This document shows, piece by piece, positions 8,735 to 17,004 of a stretch of DNA of 48,655 bases. A program made the translations under genes and the position numbers. Each line of letters begins with the position of its first letter. Within the stretch, counting starts at the first letter, position 1. Location of the stretch: NCBI GenBank assembly GCA_030605085.1, contig JAUWBH010000017.1, positions 1-48,655 on the forward strand. The letters are read 5' to 3'. The notes beneath the pieces are model-generated. The model was not told the origin of the DNA. It did no database searches and worked only from the letters and a program-made list of their open reading frames with translations. This DNA comes from Promethearchaeota archaeon. GTDB lineage: Archaea > Asgardarchaeota > Lokiarchaeia > Sigynarchaeales > SOKP01.

Positions 8735-9991
8735 TTATTCTCTAATTTGTCCACTTCCATAAATTATATACTTGGTTGAGGTCAATTGATTAACTCCCAT
8801 AGGATCTCTCGCGTGTAACTTTTGTGTTGATATTCCAATCTCTGATCCAAGCCCAAATACACCTCCATCAGTTAATCTAGTGGAAGCATTTACATAAACG
8901 GCGGCGGCGTCAACCTCGTATAAGAATTTCCTTGCGTCATCGTAATTCATTGTAAGAATTGACTCTGTATGCTTGGAATCGTATTTAGTAATAAATTGTA
9001 TGGCGTCGTCAACATCTTTAACGACTCTAATACAAATTTTTAACGAGAGATATTCTGTGCCCCAATCCTCTTCGATAGCAGGAACTATATCAGGAACTAA
9101 TGCTTGAGTTGCTTTACAATTTCTTACTTCGACATCATTTTCCCTCAATAACTCTACTATTAACGGAATGAATTGAGCTTTAATTTTTTCGTGAACAAGG
9201 ATTTTATCTACAGAGTTACAAACAGCTGGATAAGAACACTTAGAATTAATAATTATTTTTTTAGCCATATCGAAATCCGCGTCGTAATTTACAAATATGC
9301 TAACGATTCCAATCCCCGTTTCTATTGTTGGAACTAAGGATTCTCGAACGACTCTTTGAATTAATGATTCACCTCCTCGAGGTATTATAACATCAATATA
9401 ATCTTTTAACTTAAGCATAGCACCTACATATTCTCGATTTGTGTCTCGTACTATTTGAATGCAGTTTTCTGGCAAACCTTCGTTAACTGCAGCGTCGTGC
9501 AGAATATCTGCGATCGCTATATTCGAATATATCGCCTCACTTCCGCCTCTTAATATTATTGCATTCCCTGCTTTCAATGCGAGACCCGTGCTATCTGCCG
9601 TAACATTGGGTCTAGATTCATATATAATCCCAATTACTCCTAATGGAACTCTTATCAATCCAACATCCATCCCATTTGGTCGTCTCCACATGGAAATTAT
9701 TTCGTTAATGGGATCGGGGAAAGCAGCAACTTCTCTTAAACCTTCAGCAATTTTATGGATTTTATCAGAATTTAGGACAAGACGATCTATTTTTGCTTGT
9801 TCTAAATTGTTTTTTTTTGCATTTTCTAAGTCTTTTTTATTAGCTTCAATTATAATATCTTCATTTTCTTCTAATTCTTCTGCCATTCGTAATAATGCGC
9901 AATTTTTATCTGTAGTAGACGCATTTTTTAGAATAAAAGCTGCATTTCGTGATTTTTCTCCAATTTTAATCATTTTTTCTTCTATATCCAT
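8735..9991 (-). CDS. proA: Glutamate-5-semialdehyde dehydrogenase (gamma-glutamyl phosphate reductase)
   Basis: A 418-residue enzyme, full length for the ProA family, that reduces gamma-glutamyl phosphate to glutamate-5-semialdehyde with NADPH, the second step of proline synthesis. The aldehyde-dehydrogenase-type fold is clear: GVIGIIYESRPN near 118-129, ALKAGNAIILRGG near 138-150, and the catalytic cysteine C258 in SYPAVCN. Upstream on the same strand lie an RHH-type regulator, an ATC-hydrolase-like gene and proB, so the proline pair is split by two extra genes. The next enzyme, proC, is not in the window. Confidence 0.95.
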   Translation of the reverse strand: MDIEEKMIKIGEKSRNAAFILKNASTTDKNCALLRMAEELEENEDIIIEANKKDLENAKKNNLEQAKIDRLVLNSDKIHKIAEGLREVAAFPDPINEIISMWRRPNGMDVGLIRVPLGVIGIIYESRPNVTADSTGLALKAGNAIILRGGSEAIYSNIAIADILHDAAVNEGLPENCIQIVRDTNREYVGAMLKLKDYIDVIIPRGGESLIQRVVRESLVPTIETGIGIVSIFVNYDADFDMAKKIIINSKCSYPAVCNSVDKILVHEKIKAQFIPLIVELLRENDVEVRNCKATQALVPDIVPAIEEDWGTEYLSLKICIRVVKDVDDAIQFITKYDSKHTESILTMNYDDARKFLYEVDAAAVYVNASTRLTDGGVFGLGSEIGISTQKLHARDPMGVNQLTSTKYIIYGSGQIRE

Positions 9992-10098
9992 ATAAATTCC
10001 CTTATTATTTGAAATTCTTCAAAATATTTAGAATATTTTAAGAAAAATTTAATTTGATTTATGCAATCCTTTTTATTTTTTATTCTTATATCAAATTT

Positions 10099-10446
10099 TT
10101 AAATATTTTTCAATTTTTTTATTTTATCAGCGAATCCTTTGTTCTCTTTTCCAAAAATATTAATAATTGTTGATTTTTCTTGTTCAATGTCAAATTTCGA
10201 TGTAATGCCTCTATTTTTAACTTCATCAATTAAATCCCAAATAGAAGCTTTGGTAAGATTTGCTGCTTTTTCTAAAGTTTCTCCTTTTTGATATAATTCA
10301 ATAGCGACATCAATTCTTTTCATTTTTAGTCCAGAATCAATTATGCTTCTTACGATAGTTGCGCGATCAACACCAATTAATTTAGCGATTTCATCAAGCT
10401 CTTTTAATTTCTCTTTTTTCATTCTTACAGAAAGATTATTTGACAT
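10099..10446 (-). CDS. Ribbon-helix-helix / UPF0175-like DNA-binding protein
   Basis: A 115-residue protein. Residues 3-40 (LSVRMKKEKLKELDEIA... DRATIVRSIIDSGL) fit a ribbon-helix-helix DNA-binding domain. Residues 48-78 (AIELYQKGETLEKAANL... WDLIDEVKNRGI) fit the helix-turn-helix pattern of the UPF0175 family, which includes antitoxin-like proteins. The double architecture suggests a transcriptional regulator, possibly autoregulatory. It lies between proA and the ATC-hydrolase-like gene on the same strand, 107 and 39 bases away. If it were an antitoxin the toxin should be adjacent, and no toxin is visible, so a local regulator of this cluster is the simpler reading. Confidence 0.6.
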   Translation of the reverse strand: MSNNLSVRMKKEKLKELDEIAKLIGVDRATIVRSIIDSGLKMKRIDVAIELYQKGETLEKAANLTKASIWDLIDEVKNRGITSKFDIEQEKSTIINIFGKENKGFADKIKKLKNI

Positions 10447-10485
10447 AGTTATTTAATCAACTCCTTTATTAAAACGGCATTATTT

Positions 10486-11223
10486 TTATTCTAATTTTAG
10501 TTTAAACTCTTCTACATTATCTGGTGGCCATGCTCGAGGTGTCTTAAGATTTTTTATGTATCTATGATCGCAGATAGGGTCTCCGTTTCCAAGAGTTTGA
10601 GTACGCGAAAAACCAAATCCTAAAATATTTGCTTCAGAAAAATCTGATAAACATAAAAAAGGAACGTACTTTTCAGCACCTAATCTTTTATAAACTTTAT
10701 GAAGACCACACTGGGAAAAATTGAAACCCCACTCGAAAGATCTACCATCGCCTTCTATGTAATCCATAATCCAATCATCCGGATAGGTTCTTTTTTGTGA
10801 TGCTTCACACATTTTTTTCGTCATATCCGTGTAATTTGGTTCAAAGGGATATTGAATCGGGTCTTTGCCAATTTTTTCCAAACCTTTTTTTCTTATTTTA
10901 TTACGTTCGTCACTAAACTCGTAATAAAATTGCCCGATCTCCCGAAGTGTGAATCCTTCTTTTTCTAAAATTCGGAATATTGCAAGATAAGACATACCAC
11001 CGATAAGGAGAGTAGTCATAGGATTTTTTTGACCTCCAATGTAAGGTATTTCAGGAATTATTTTCTCGTATTCTACTTTCATTTGATTAAACATTTCATC
11101 AATTATTGCATCGTCAAACTTTCTCCTAAGTAGATCTCTTGAAACCTCTATGTGGTTATCAAAATTTTTCATCAATTTTCCTTTTCTTTTAATATAATAA
11201 TCTTTTACAACTTTTACAGCCAT
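10486..11223 (-). CDS. L-2-amino-thiazoline-4-carboxylate hydrolase-like protein
   Basis: A 245-residue protein whose C-terminal half carries the hallmark pattern of the ATC hydrolase family: a conserved Cys-Gly-x-His (QCGLHK, about residue 177), LCLSDFSEANILGFGF, RTQTLGNGD and a final CDHRY. ATC hydrolase opens a cyclic thiazoline on the way to cysteine, but most members of this large family are uncharacterised. The start at 11223 is supported by ttggtga about ten bases upstream; an internal ATG at 11172 also has an AAAGGA motif. It lies inside the proB-proA cluster. A role on a cyclic amino-acid-like compound is plausible and unproven. Confidence 0.65.
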   Translation of the reverse strand: MAVKVVKDYYIKRKGKLMKNFDNHIEVSRDLLRRKFDDAIIDEMFNQMKVEYEKIIPEIPYIGGQKNPMTTLLIGGMSYLAIFRILEKEGFTLREIGQFYYEFSDERNKIRKKGLEKIGKDPIQYPFEPNYTDMTKKMCEASQKRTYPDDWIMDYIEGDGRSFEWGFNFSQCGLHKVYKRLGAEKYVPFLCLSDFSEANILGFGFSRTQTLGNGDPICDHRYIKNLKTPRAWPPDNVEEFKLKLE

Positions 11224-11350
11224 AAATTATTTCACCAATTTAAAATATTTCTGGTATTGCTTTAAAATTTTTTCTTTTTTGTTTCAATTAAAAGATTCTT
11301 CATCTCATCTTCGATAGATAAAGCTAGAACCGAAAAAAGAGAATTATTAA

Positions 11351-12142
11351 TTATTTTTGAGGGACAAAATAAGTCCCTATTTCTTCTCCATTCAATAATT
11401 TCTTTAAAATATTTTCCTTATTAAACGATGTAATTATTGCTGGAATTCCTATGTTTGTTAACTTTTTAATTGCTCTAATCTTTGAAGTCATACCACCAAA
11501 TGTTATACCACCGTCTATATCTTCTACAAATTTTTCGAGATTTTTATCGATTTTATCAACTTGAGAAATAATTTTAAAATTACTGTGTACATTTGGATTC
11601 TTATCACATAATCCATCAACATCAGTTAAAATAACTAATAAATCGACAAATAATAAAATGGCTACTAATGCTGATAGGGTATCATTATCACCATAACTCA
11701 ATTCTTCAATTGCTACGGAGTCATTTTCATTTATGATTGGAACAATCCCTTTCTCTAACAATGCTTCTAAAGTATTTCTTGTATTAGCTCTTCTTGTAGA
11801 ATCTTTAGTATCATCTGCAGATAATAGAATTTGTCCAACATTCAACCCGTATTTATTAAATTCTTCTTGGTAGATACTCATTAAATAAATTTGACCCACG
11901 GATGCTAAAGCTTGAAGTTGCTTGTATTCTTTTGGTCTTTCCTTCAAGCTTAATTTAGCAAGCCCACAACCTATGGCCCCGCTGCTAATTATAATTATGT
12001 TTTTTCCTTCTTTAATTAGCTCTGCTACTTCCTTTACGAAAGCTTTAACTTTATCTAAATAGATTTTGTCTACACCGTCAGTAATCATGTTTGTTGAAAC
12101 TTTGATCACGATCTTCTTATTATTGGAAGGAAAGATTCTCAT
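11351..12142 (-). CDS. proB: Glutamate 5-kinase without PUA domain
   Basis: A 263-residue amino-acid kinase that phosphorylates the gamma-carboxyl of glutamate, the first step of proline synthesis. It has KVSTNMI near the N-terminus, IIISSGAIGCGL near 49-60, NENDSV and YGDNDTLSALVA (substrate and nucleotide binding, about 138-160), then LTDVDGL and GGITFGGMTSKI. Bacterial ProB often carries a C-terminal PUA domain to about 370 residues; this one stops after the kinase domain, as many short ProB proteins do. It is the promoter-proximal gene of the minus-strand proline cluster. Confidence 0.93.
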   Translation of the reverse strand: MRIFPSNNKKIVIKVSTNMITDGVDKIYLDKVKAFVKEVAELIKEGKNIIIISSGAIGCGLAKLSLKERPKEYKQLQALASVGQIYLMSIYQEEFNKYGLNVGQILLSADDTKDSTRRANTRNTLEALLEKGIVPIINENDSVAIEELSYGDNDTLSALVAILLFVDLLVILTDVDGLCDKNPNVHSNFKIISQVDKIDKNLEKFVEDIDGGITFGGMTSKIRAIKKLTNIGIPAIITSFNKENILKKLLNGEEIGTYFVPQK

Positions 12143-12340
12143 ACGGGTAATCTTTACGTTAAAGTAGAAATATAATAATTCTAATAAAATTCAATAAAAT
12201 TTAGCTTTTTTTATTGTAAAAATTAATTGTTATTTAAAAATAAATGAGAAACAAAAAATTTAGGTAAATATATTACGTGGTATACTACTATATATTGTTG
12301 ATTATCTCCTCCCTGTAAAAGGGGTTTCCTAAGCAAGGGA

Positions 12341-12784
12341 TTAGGGTATACTTCTAATAACCATTGTAAATATGTAAGCGATTATAAAAAGCACTACTAG
12401 AACAGGGATCATAACAATCATAAAAACCCATGCGCCTTTAATCCACCCTCTATTCCATTGTTTTACGCCATCTTTCCAATCTTTGCGTGCATTTTCTTGC
12501 CATTTTTCAATATCTTCTTTAATTCGTTGTTTACTTGCTTCCCACTGCTCTTTATTCTGTTCGTGAATTTTTTCTATACCTCCACCCCATTCTTTAACCT
12601 GTTTATTCCAATTTTCGCTTAGTTTTAAAAAAAATCGATCTACTCTCTCTTTGCTTTTTTCCCAGTCCAGGACGTTTTTTTTAGATTGTTCCTTTAAAGT
12701 TTCTTGAAAATTTTGGAATCCATCTTTTATCATTTTCAAAAAGACATTTTCTTTTTTCTTTTCAGAATTATTTTCATTGCTCAT
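12341..12784 (-). CDS. Tail-anchored helical protein, unknown function
   Basis: A 147-residue protein: residues 1-115 are strongly charged helix with regularly spaced tryptophans (LDWEK, ENWNK, KEWGG, EQWEA, EKWQEN, KDWKD, KQWNRGW), and residues 117-142 form one transmembrane helix (WVFMIVMIPVLVVLFIIAYIF). With the hydrophobic segment at the very end, it looks tail-anchored with a cytoplasmic amphipathic or coiled-coil region. I do not recognise a family. The amphipathic helices could lie on or bend membranes, but that is only a guess from composition. Confidence 0.65.
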   Translation of the reverse strand: MSNENNSEKKKENVFLKMIKDGFQNFQETLKEQSKKNVLDWEKSKERVDRFFLKLSENWNKQVKEWGGGIEKIHEQNKEQWEASKQRIKEDIEKWQENARKDWKDGVKQWNRGWIKGAWVFMIVMIPVLVVLFIIAYIFTMVIRSIP

Positions 12785-12961
12785 AATTTAAAATATATCA
12801 TTTTAAGTATTTAATTTTCTACATTTATTTGGACTAATAATTTATTTTTTTATTTATTTAAAGTAAATTTTAAAAGTTAATTTCGTATTATAAATTTAAT
12901 TATTGGAAATGTTATTCCGTTAAAAATTAAATTAATGAATTTAAAATAGAGTTTCGTTAAT

Positions 12962-14341
12962 ATGGAGCTTCAGATAATTAAAAAAACACCGCTATATAAT
13001 ACTCTCTCGAAGTTAGGAAAAAGAATTTTTTTGCCTGAAGGGATATACTACTGGTCTGGGAGAGCAAAGAAAGAGGCAGAAATAATAGGAACCATTGGAA
13101 CCGCTTACGGTTTTGAAAAGGATTTTATCGATGGTGGTACTTCTGAATGGGTTCCTTGTTATTTAAAAGTTATTAAAAATTATACTAGTTTGCATGTTAA
13201 ACAAATAGTTCCTTATGCTTCGATTGGTGGATTGGTTGATACAAGAGAAATTTGGAAAAAATGGATTGTAAAAAAATCCCAATTTAACGAAGAGACCGAA
13301 AAAGAAAAAATTGAGAGGCTTGAGAAGTTTATTACAGAACCAATTATCACTTCAGGCGTGACAAATGGGATATATTTAAGTTGTGCCTTATTTTTGAATC
13401 AAGGCGATTATATTATCGCTCCAAATAAGAGGTGGGGAAATTACGATAACATTATAGTAAAAAATTTGGGTGCTGAGATTAAATCATTTGACTTTTTTAA
13501 GGGTAATAAAATAAATCTAAATGGATTAAAAGATGCAATTGAAGAAGTCTTAAAAGTTCAAGAAAAGGTAATTATTATTTTGAATTTTCCAAACAATCCC
13601 ACAGGTTATACACCAACATTTGAAGAAGCTAAAGAATTAATTGATTTACTAAGAAATACGCAAAAAACCTCAAATAAGCCTATAATTGTTATTATAGACG
13701 ACGCGTATAGTCCATATGTCTATAGAGATGATGTATTAAATAAATCATTGTTTTACGATCTACATCAGTTAGAAGTTGATGTTATTCCAATTAAATTAGA
13801 TGGAGTAACAAAAGAACTTCTAATGTACGGTGCAAGAATTGGATTCATAACTATAGGATTAAAACCAAAATGGGTTGAAAATGACGAAGAATTAGAAAGT
13901 TTGAAAAAAGAAATTCAAAATAAAATAGAAGGTATGAATCGTAGTACCATCTCCAATTGTAATCATTTCTACCAAGCGATTACCCAAAAGATATTCAACG
14001 AGAAAGGGATGGATCACGTCATCGAAGTAAGAAATAAAGTTAAAAATCTCCTTAAAGTAAGATACGAAAAAATTAATTCTGAACTCGAAAAAATAAATAA
14101 TTCTGATTTATCAGTCGATCCAAACTCAGGAGGATTTTTCCTTTTTGTAAATCTAAATCCAAACAAAATTAAAGCAACACAATTTGCAGATCATCTGTTA
14201 AAGAAATATAAAATAGGTGTAATTCCTATTGAAAAACCTACAGACAATGTAAATGGTATCCGAATTGCGTATTGTTCAATTGATATTGAGAAAATACCGG
14301 AATTTATAAAAAGAATTAACTCAGCGCTTAACGATTTCTAA
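12962..14341 (+). CDS. Class I/II PLP-dependent aminotransferase
   Basis: A 459-residue fold-type I aminotransferase. Key residues: N211/N212 in NFPNNPTG, D246/D247 and Y249 in IIDDAYSPY, the PLP-binding lysine K284 in KLDGVTKELL, and R292 in GARIGF. The first 110 residues are longer than usual and include a GTSEWVPCYL stretch not typical of the best-known aspartate or aromatic aminotransferases, so the amino-donor specificity is unclear. It is a lone plus-strand gene between a minus-strand tail-anchored protein and the gelsolin genes. An amino acid transaminase is certain in outline; the substrate is not. Confidence 0.85.
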   Translation: MELQIIKKTPLYNTLSKLGKRIFLPEGIYYWSGRAKKEAEIIGTIGTAYGFEKDFIDGGTSEWVPCYLKVIKNYTSLHVKQIVPYASIGGLVDTREIWKKWIVKKSQFNEETEKEKIERLEKFITEPIITSGVTNGIYLSCALFLNQGDYIIAPNKRWGNYDNIIVKNLGAEIKSFDFFKGNKINLNGLKDAIEEVLKVQEKVIIILNFPNNPTGYTPTFEEAKELIDLLRNTQKTSNKPIIVIIDDAYSPYVYRDDVLNKSLFYDLHQLEVDVIPIKLDGVTKELLMYGARIGFITIGLKPKWVENDEELESLKKEIQNKIEGMNRSTISNCNHFYQAITQKIFNEKGMDHVIEVRNKVKNLLKVRYEKINSELEKINNSDLSVDPNSGGFFLFVNLNPNKIKATQFADHLLKKYKIGVIPIEKPTDNVNGIRIAYCSIDIEKIPEFIKRINSALNDF

Positions 14342-14455
14342 AATATTAAAATCATTTTTTAAAACAATTGATTTTTTTATTATATTATATTAGAAAAAAT
14401 CTTATAATTTAATTCTTTAAAAAAAAATATTCTAAAATAATCAAAAAGGATACAA

Positions 14456-15148
14456 ATGAAGCTTTATATTATTAATAAAGGTTCGCTAGTAGCGGTCAAG
14501 AAGCCAATTTTATCAATGGGGGATGTTTATATAATTGTTACTAAAAGGATTATCTACATATGGATTGGAAGTAAGAGTACAGTTGATGAAAAAACCAGTG
14601 CTGCCGCAATCGCTCATAACCTTTATAAAGAGCGTAAAGGCGAACCAAAAATTGTAACTATAGATGAGAAAGAAGAACCAAAAGAATTTATAAAACTTAT
14701 AAATTCAAAAATGGGATCGATAATCGTTGTGAAAGCAAATTACGCTAAAACTTTGCTAAAAGATGTTGACACTTCTGAGTTTGCTGATTATACTGAATGG
14801 AAAAATATATTATATAGAGTTAGTTCAGAGGAATTTGAAAATATTGAAGAGATGTATTTAATTCAAGTTCCATTTAGAAGAGAATCTTTATCCTCGGAAG
14901 ACTGTTTTATAGCTGATTTAGGAATTGACATTTATGTTTGGTACGGAAAAGATTCTAACGTAAAAGAAAGATTTAAAGCAGGACAATGGGCACAACAACT
15001 TGATGGTATTCGCACAGGAGCTCAGAATGATGTAATATTCGAGGAAGGTAACGATGAGGAATTTCTTGCTGCGTTAGATAGAGGAAAAGATTACAAGGAT
15101 CTTTCGAGATTTGCTCAATTACATCCAGAATCAGAATTAGAAAAGTAA
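14456..15148 (+). CDS. Two-repeat gelsolin-domain protein
   Basis: A 230-residue protein made of two gelsolin-type repeats. Repeat 1 (residues 1-90) has GDVYIIVTKRIIYIWIGSKS followed by VDEKTSAAAIA; repeat 2 (about 115-220) has CFIADLGIDIYVWYG, KERFKAGQWAQ and the acidic FEEGNDEEFLAAL tail. In eukaryotes gelsolin repeats bind, sever or cap actin in a calcium-dependent way, and two-domain gelsolins from Asgard archaea are known to act on actin. The actin gene is not in the window. aaagga upstream supports the ATG at 14456. A longer paralogue follows 650 bases downstream. Confidence 0.9.
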   Translation: MKLYIINKGSLVAVKKPILSMGDVYIIVTKRIIYIWIGSKSTVDEKTSAAAIAHNLYKERKGEPKIVTIDEKEEPKEFIKLINSKMGSIIVVKANYAKTLLKDVDTSEFADYTEWKNILYRVSSEEFENIEEMYLIQVPFRRESLSSEDCFIADLGIDIYVWYGKDSNVKERFKAGQWAQQLDGIRTGAQNDVIFEEGNDEEFLAALDRGKDYKDLSRFAQLHPESELEK

Positions 15149-15267
15149 CAATTCATAACTTACTAACATAATGATGAACTGGCTGGTTTAGAAAAGATAA
15201 AAAAATAATCTGAGCTACATACTATTATTAAGTTCAAATAAGTCACCAACGGTATATGAGAAAATTC

Positions 15268-15546
15268 TTAATAAGGCTCAATGTTATTATCTAATATTTC
15301 TTGAATTTTCTCAGCGTCGTTGTATAAATGTAAAGAATATGGGCAATCAGGATAATCCGAGCAGCTAACAAAATTGTCTCCACGAATTCGTAAATTGTGG
15401 CAACACATGGAACATTCTACTTTCTTGTCCCAAAAGTTAAAGATAAAATCGCACAAAGGATATTCTGTACATACAAAAGCACTATTATATTCTCCGCTAC
15501 TAACCATTAAAGGACTGTTACATAACGGGCAAGCTATGTTACTCAT
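15268..15546 (-). CDS. Tandem topoisomerase-type zinc-ribbon protein
   Basis: A 92-residue protein consisting of two four-cysteine fingers: CPLCNSPLMV...CTEYPLCDF and CSMCCHNLRI...CSDYPDCPY. The second half of each (C-x4-6-YPxC) is the pattern of the C-terminal zinc ribbons of type IA topoisomerases, which bind single-stranded DNA. Here the fingers stand alone without a topoisomerase domain. The gene is on the strand opposite to, and between, the two gelsolin genes. A nucleic-acid-binding accessory role is inferred from the fingers only. Confidence 0.7.
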   Translation of the reverse strand: MSNIACPLCNSPLMVSSGEYNSAFVCTEYPLCDFIFNFWDKKVECSMCCHNLRIRGDNFVSCSDYPDCPYSLHLYNDAEKIQEILDNNIEPY

Positions 15547-15739
15547 TACTCAAATCTCCTATATTATCTTTAACCAATTAGACTTAAATTAATAATAGTA
15601 ACGACCACTTTTAAAATAGTAGGCTTTTTAAAAAGAACGATAATAACTTTTTTTTAACAATTATAGATTTTTTAGATTCTTTTTACAATTCAAAAAAAAA
15701 AATTATATTGGTTCAAATAATGAACCTTTTCAAGATAGA

Positions 15740-15749
15740 TTTTTATAAA
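15740..15749 (+). promoter_or_regulatory. TATA-like box of the gelsolin-zinc-ribbon gene
   Basis: TTTTTATAAA lies 46 bases before the TTG start at 15795. A GGTGA motif at 15783-15787, seven bases before the TTG, supports that non-ATG start. Confidence 0.55.
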
Positions 15750-15794
15750 AATTAAGTTATAATAATCATACTAATACAAATTGGTGAGAAAAAA

Positions 15795-16811
15795 TTGGTA
15801 AAATTATATCTCATTAACAAAGGCGAATTGAACGAAATATCGAACCCGGTTTTCTCAACAGGCGATGTATATTTATTAGATGCTGAAAATACGATATATA
15901 TATGGATAGGTTCAAAATGTAGTGTGGATGAGAAAACTACAGGTGCTGCTAGTGCTCGCAAATTAGACCAGGAAAGGGGAGGTGCTGCCAAAATCATAAC
16001 TGTTGATCAAAGTCAAGAAACACCAGAATTTTTAAATCTTGTTAAAACGATGGGTGCGATGAAAATTGTTGAACGGAATATAGCCAAGACAATGTTAAAA
16101 GATGTTGTTACTGGGGATTGGGCGCAATTTGCTGAACATAAAAATGTTCTTTATCGAGTAAGCTCGGAAGAGTTTGGAAGCATTGACGCAATAAAAATGA
16201 TTCAAGTCCCATTTTCCAAAGATTCTTTGGATAGTGAAGATTGTTTTGTCGCAGATTTAGGTACAAAAGTTTATATATGGCAAGGAAACGCTTGCAATGT
16301 AAAAGAAAAAGTTAAAGGAGGACAATGGGCTCGTGAAATTGATGCTAATCGCACAGGGCTTCAAAATGAAACTATTTTTGAGGAAGGGGACGATGCTGAA
16401 TTTTTAGCTGCATTAGAGAAAGGTGAGGACTACAAAGAATCAGACGCTGTTCAATTGAGGGCAGAATCAGAATTAGAGGCTGAAACCGATGCAGACAAAG
16501 CCGCTGCGGCTATTGAACCAGAAATAAAAGCGGAAATTAAAGATACGGTTAAAGTGGAACCAGAACCAGCCCCAGAACCAGCCCCAGAACCAGCCTCAGA
16601 ACCAGCCCCTAGAGGTGCCCCTCTTAGCACTGAGTCAATTATAACAGTTAAGAGACCTGAAGGTCGACGAACATGTTCTAAATGTGGTAACTACGATAAA
16701 GCGTTAATTCATGAATCTACAGATAAGACAAACATAATTCTTGATTACCCTCGCGTATATGGTAAAAAATTCAAATGTGGACAATGCGGTTGCCAGTGGA
16801 GGGAACGCTAA
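15795..16811 (+). CDS. Gelsolin-domain protein fused to a C-terminal zinc ribbon
   Basis: A 338-residue protein. Residues 1-95 and about 115-218 are two gelsolin repeats (GDVYLLDAENTIYIWIGSK; CFVADLGTKVYIWQG; FEEGDDAEFLAAL). Residues 220-288 are a low-complexity acidic and Glu-Pro-Ala linker. Residues 290-338 form a zinc ribbon with cysteines 294, 297, 328 and 331 and a closing CQWRER, reminiscent of TFIIS/RPB9-type ribbons. The N-terminal part is a clear paralogue of the shorter gelsolin upstream. The start is TTG, supported by GGTGA. The ribbon could tether actin regulation to nucleic acid or another protein; that is speculation. The same kind of linker plus ribbon occurs in the gene at 22415-22765. 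Confidence 0.9.
   Translation: MVKLYLINKGELNEISNPVFSTGDVYLLDAENTIYIWIGSKCSVDEKTTGAASARKLDQERGGAAKIITVDQSQETPEFLNLVKTMGAMKIVERNIAKTMLKDVVTGDWAQFAEHKNVLYRVSSEEFGSIDAIKMIQVPFSKDSLDSEDCFVADLGTKVYIWQGNACNVKEKVKGGQWAREIDANRTGLQNETIFEEGDDAEFLAALEKGEDYKESDAVQLRAESELEAETDADKAAAAIEPEIKAEIKDTVKVEPEPAPEPAPEPASEPAPRGAPLSTESIITVKRPEGRRTCSKCGNYDKALIHESTDKTNIILDYPRVYGKKFKCGQCGCQWRER
16559..16606 (+). repeat. 12-bp tandem repeat coding EPAP units
   Basis: Four in-frame copies of a gaaccagcccca-like 12-mer encode the Glu-Pro-Ala linker of the gelsolin-zinc-ribbon protein. Such units easily change copy number by slippage. Confidence 0.8.
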
Positions 16812-17004
16812 TAACCGTTCTGGTCTATTTTAAAATCTTTAGTGATAAGCTGGGTTAATTAAATAGAAAAATAGAGTTATAGACCAAAAATTTTATTTTT
16901 ATCTTTTTTAAATTTTTTAATAAAGTATGGTATACTATTTACTTATTTTATTAATTGCATATAACTATTATTTCTAATAGCCATAAGATACAAAAGAGTT
17001 AATT

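Noticed and set aside
9459..9995. 178-codon plus-strand frame opposite proA
   Set aside because: It is antisense to a well-supported proA gene, and its residues reflect the codon use of that gene.
10099..10446. Toxin-antitoxin pair with the RHH/UPF0175 protein as antitoxin
   Set aside because: No PIN, RelE or other toxin gene is adjacent; both neighbours are metabolic genes.
12300..12345. Possible tRNA or structured RNA near cctccctgtaaaagggg
   Set aside because: Only a 3-4 base stem is present, with no cloverleaf and no TTC loop.
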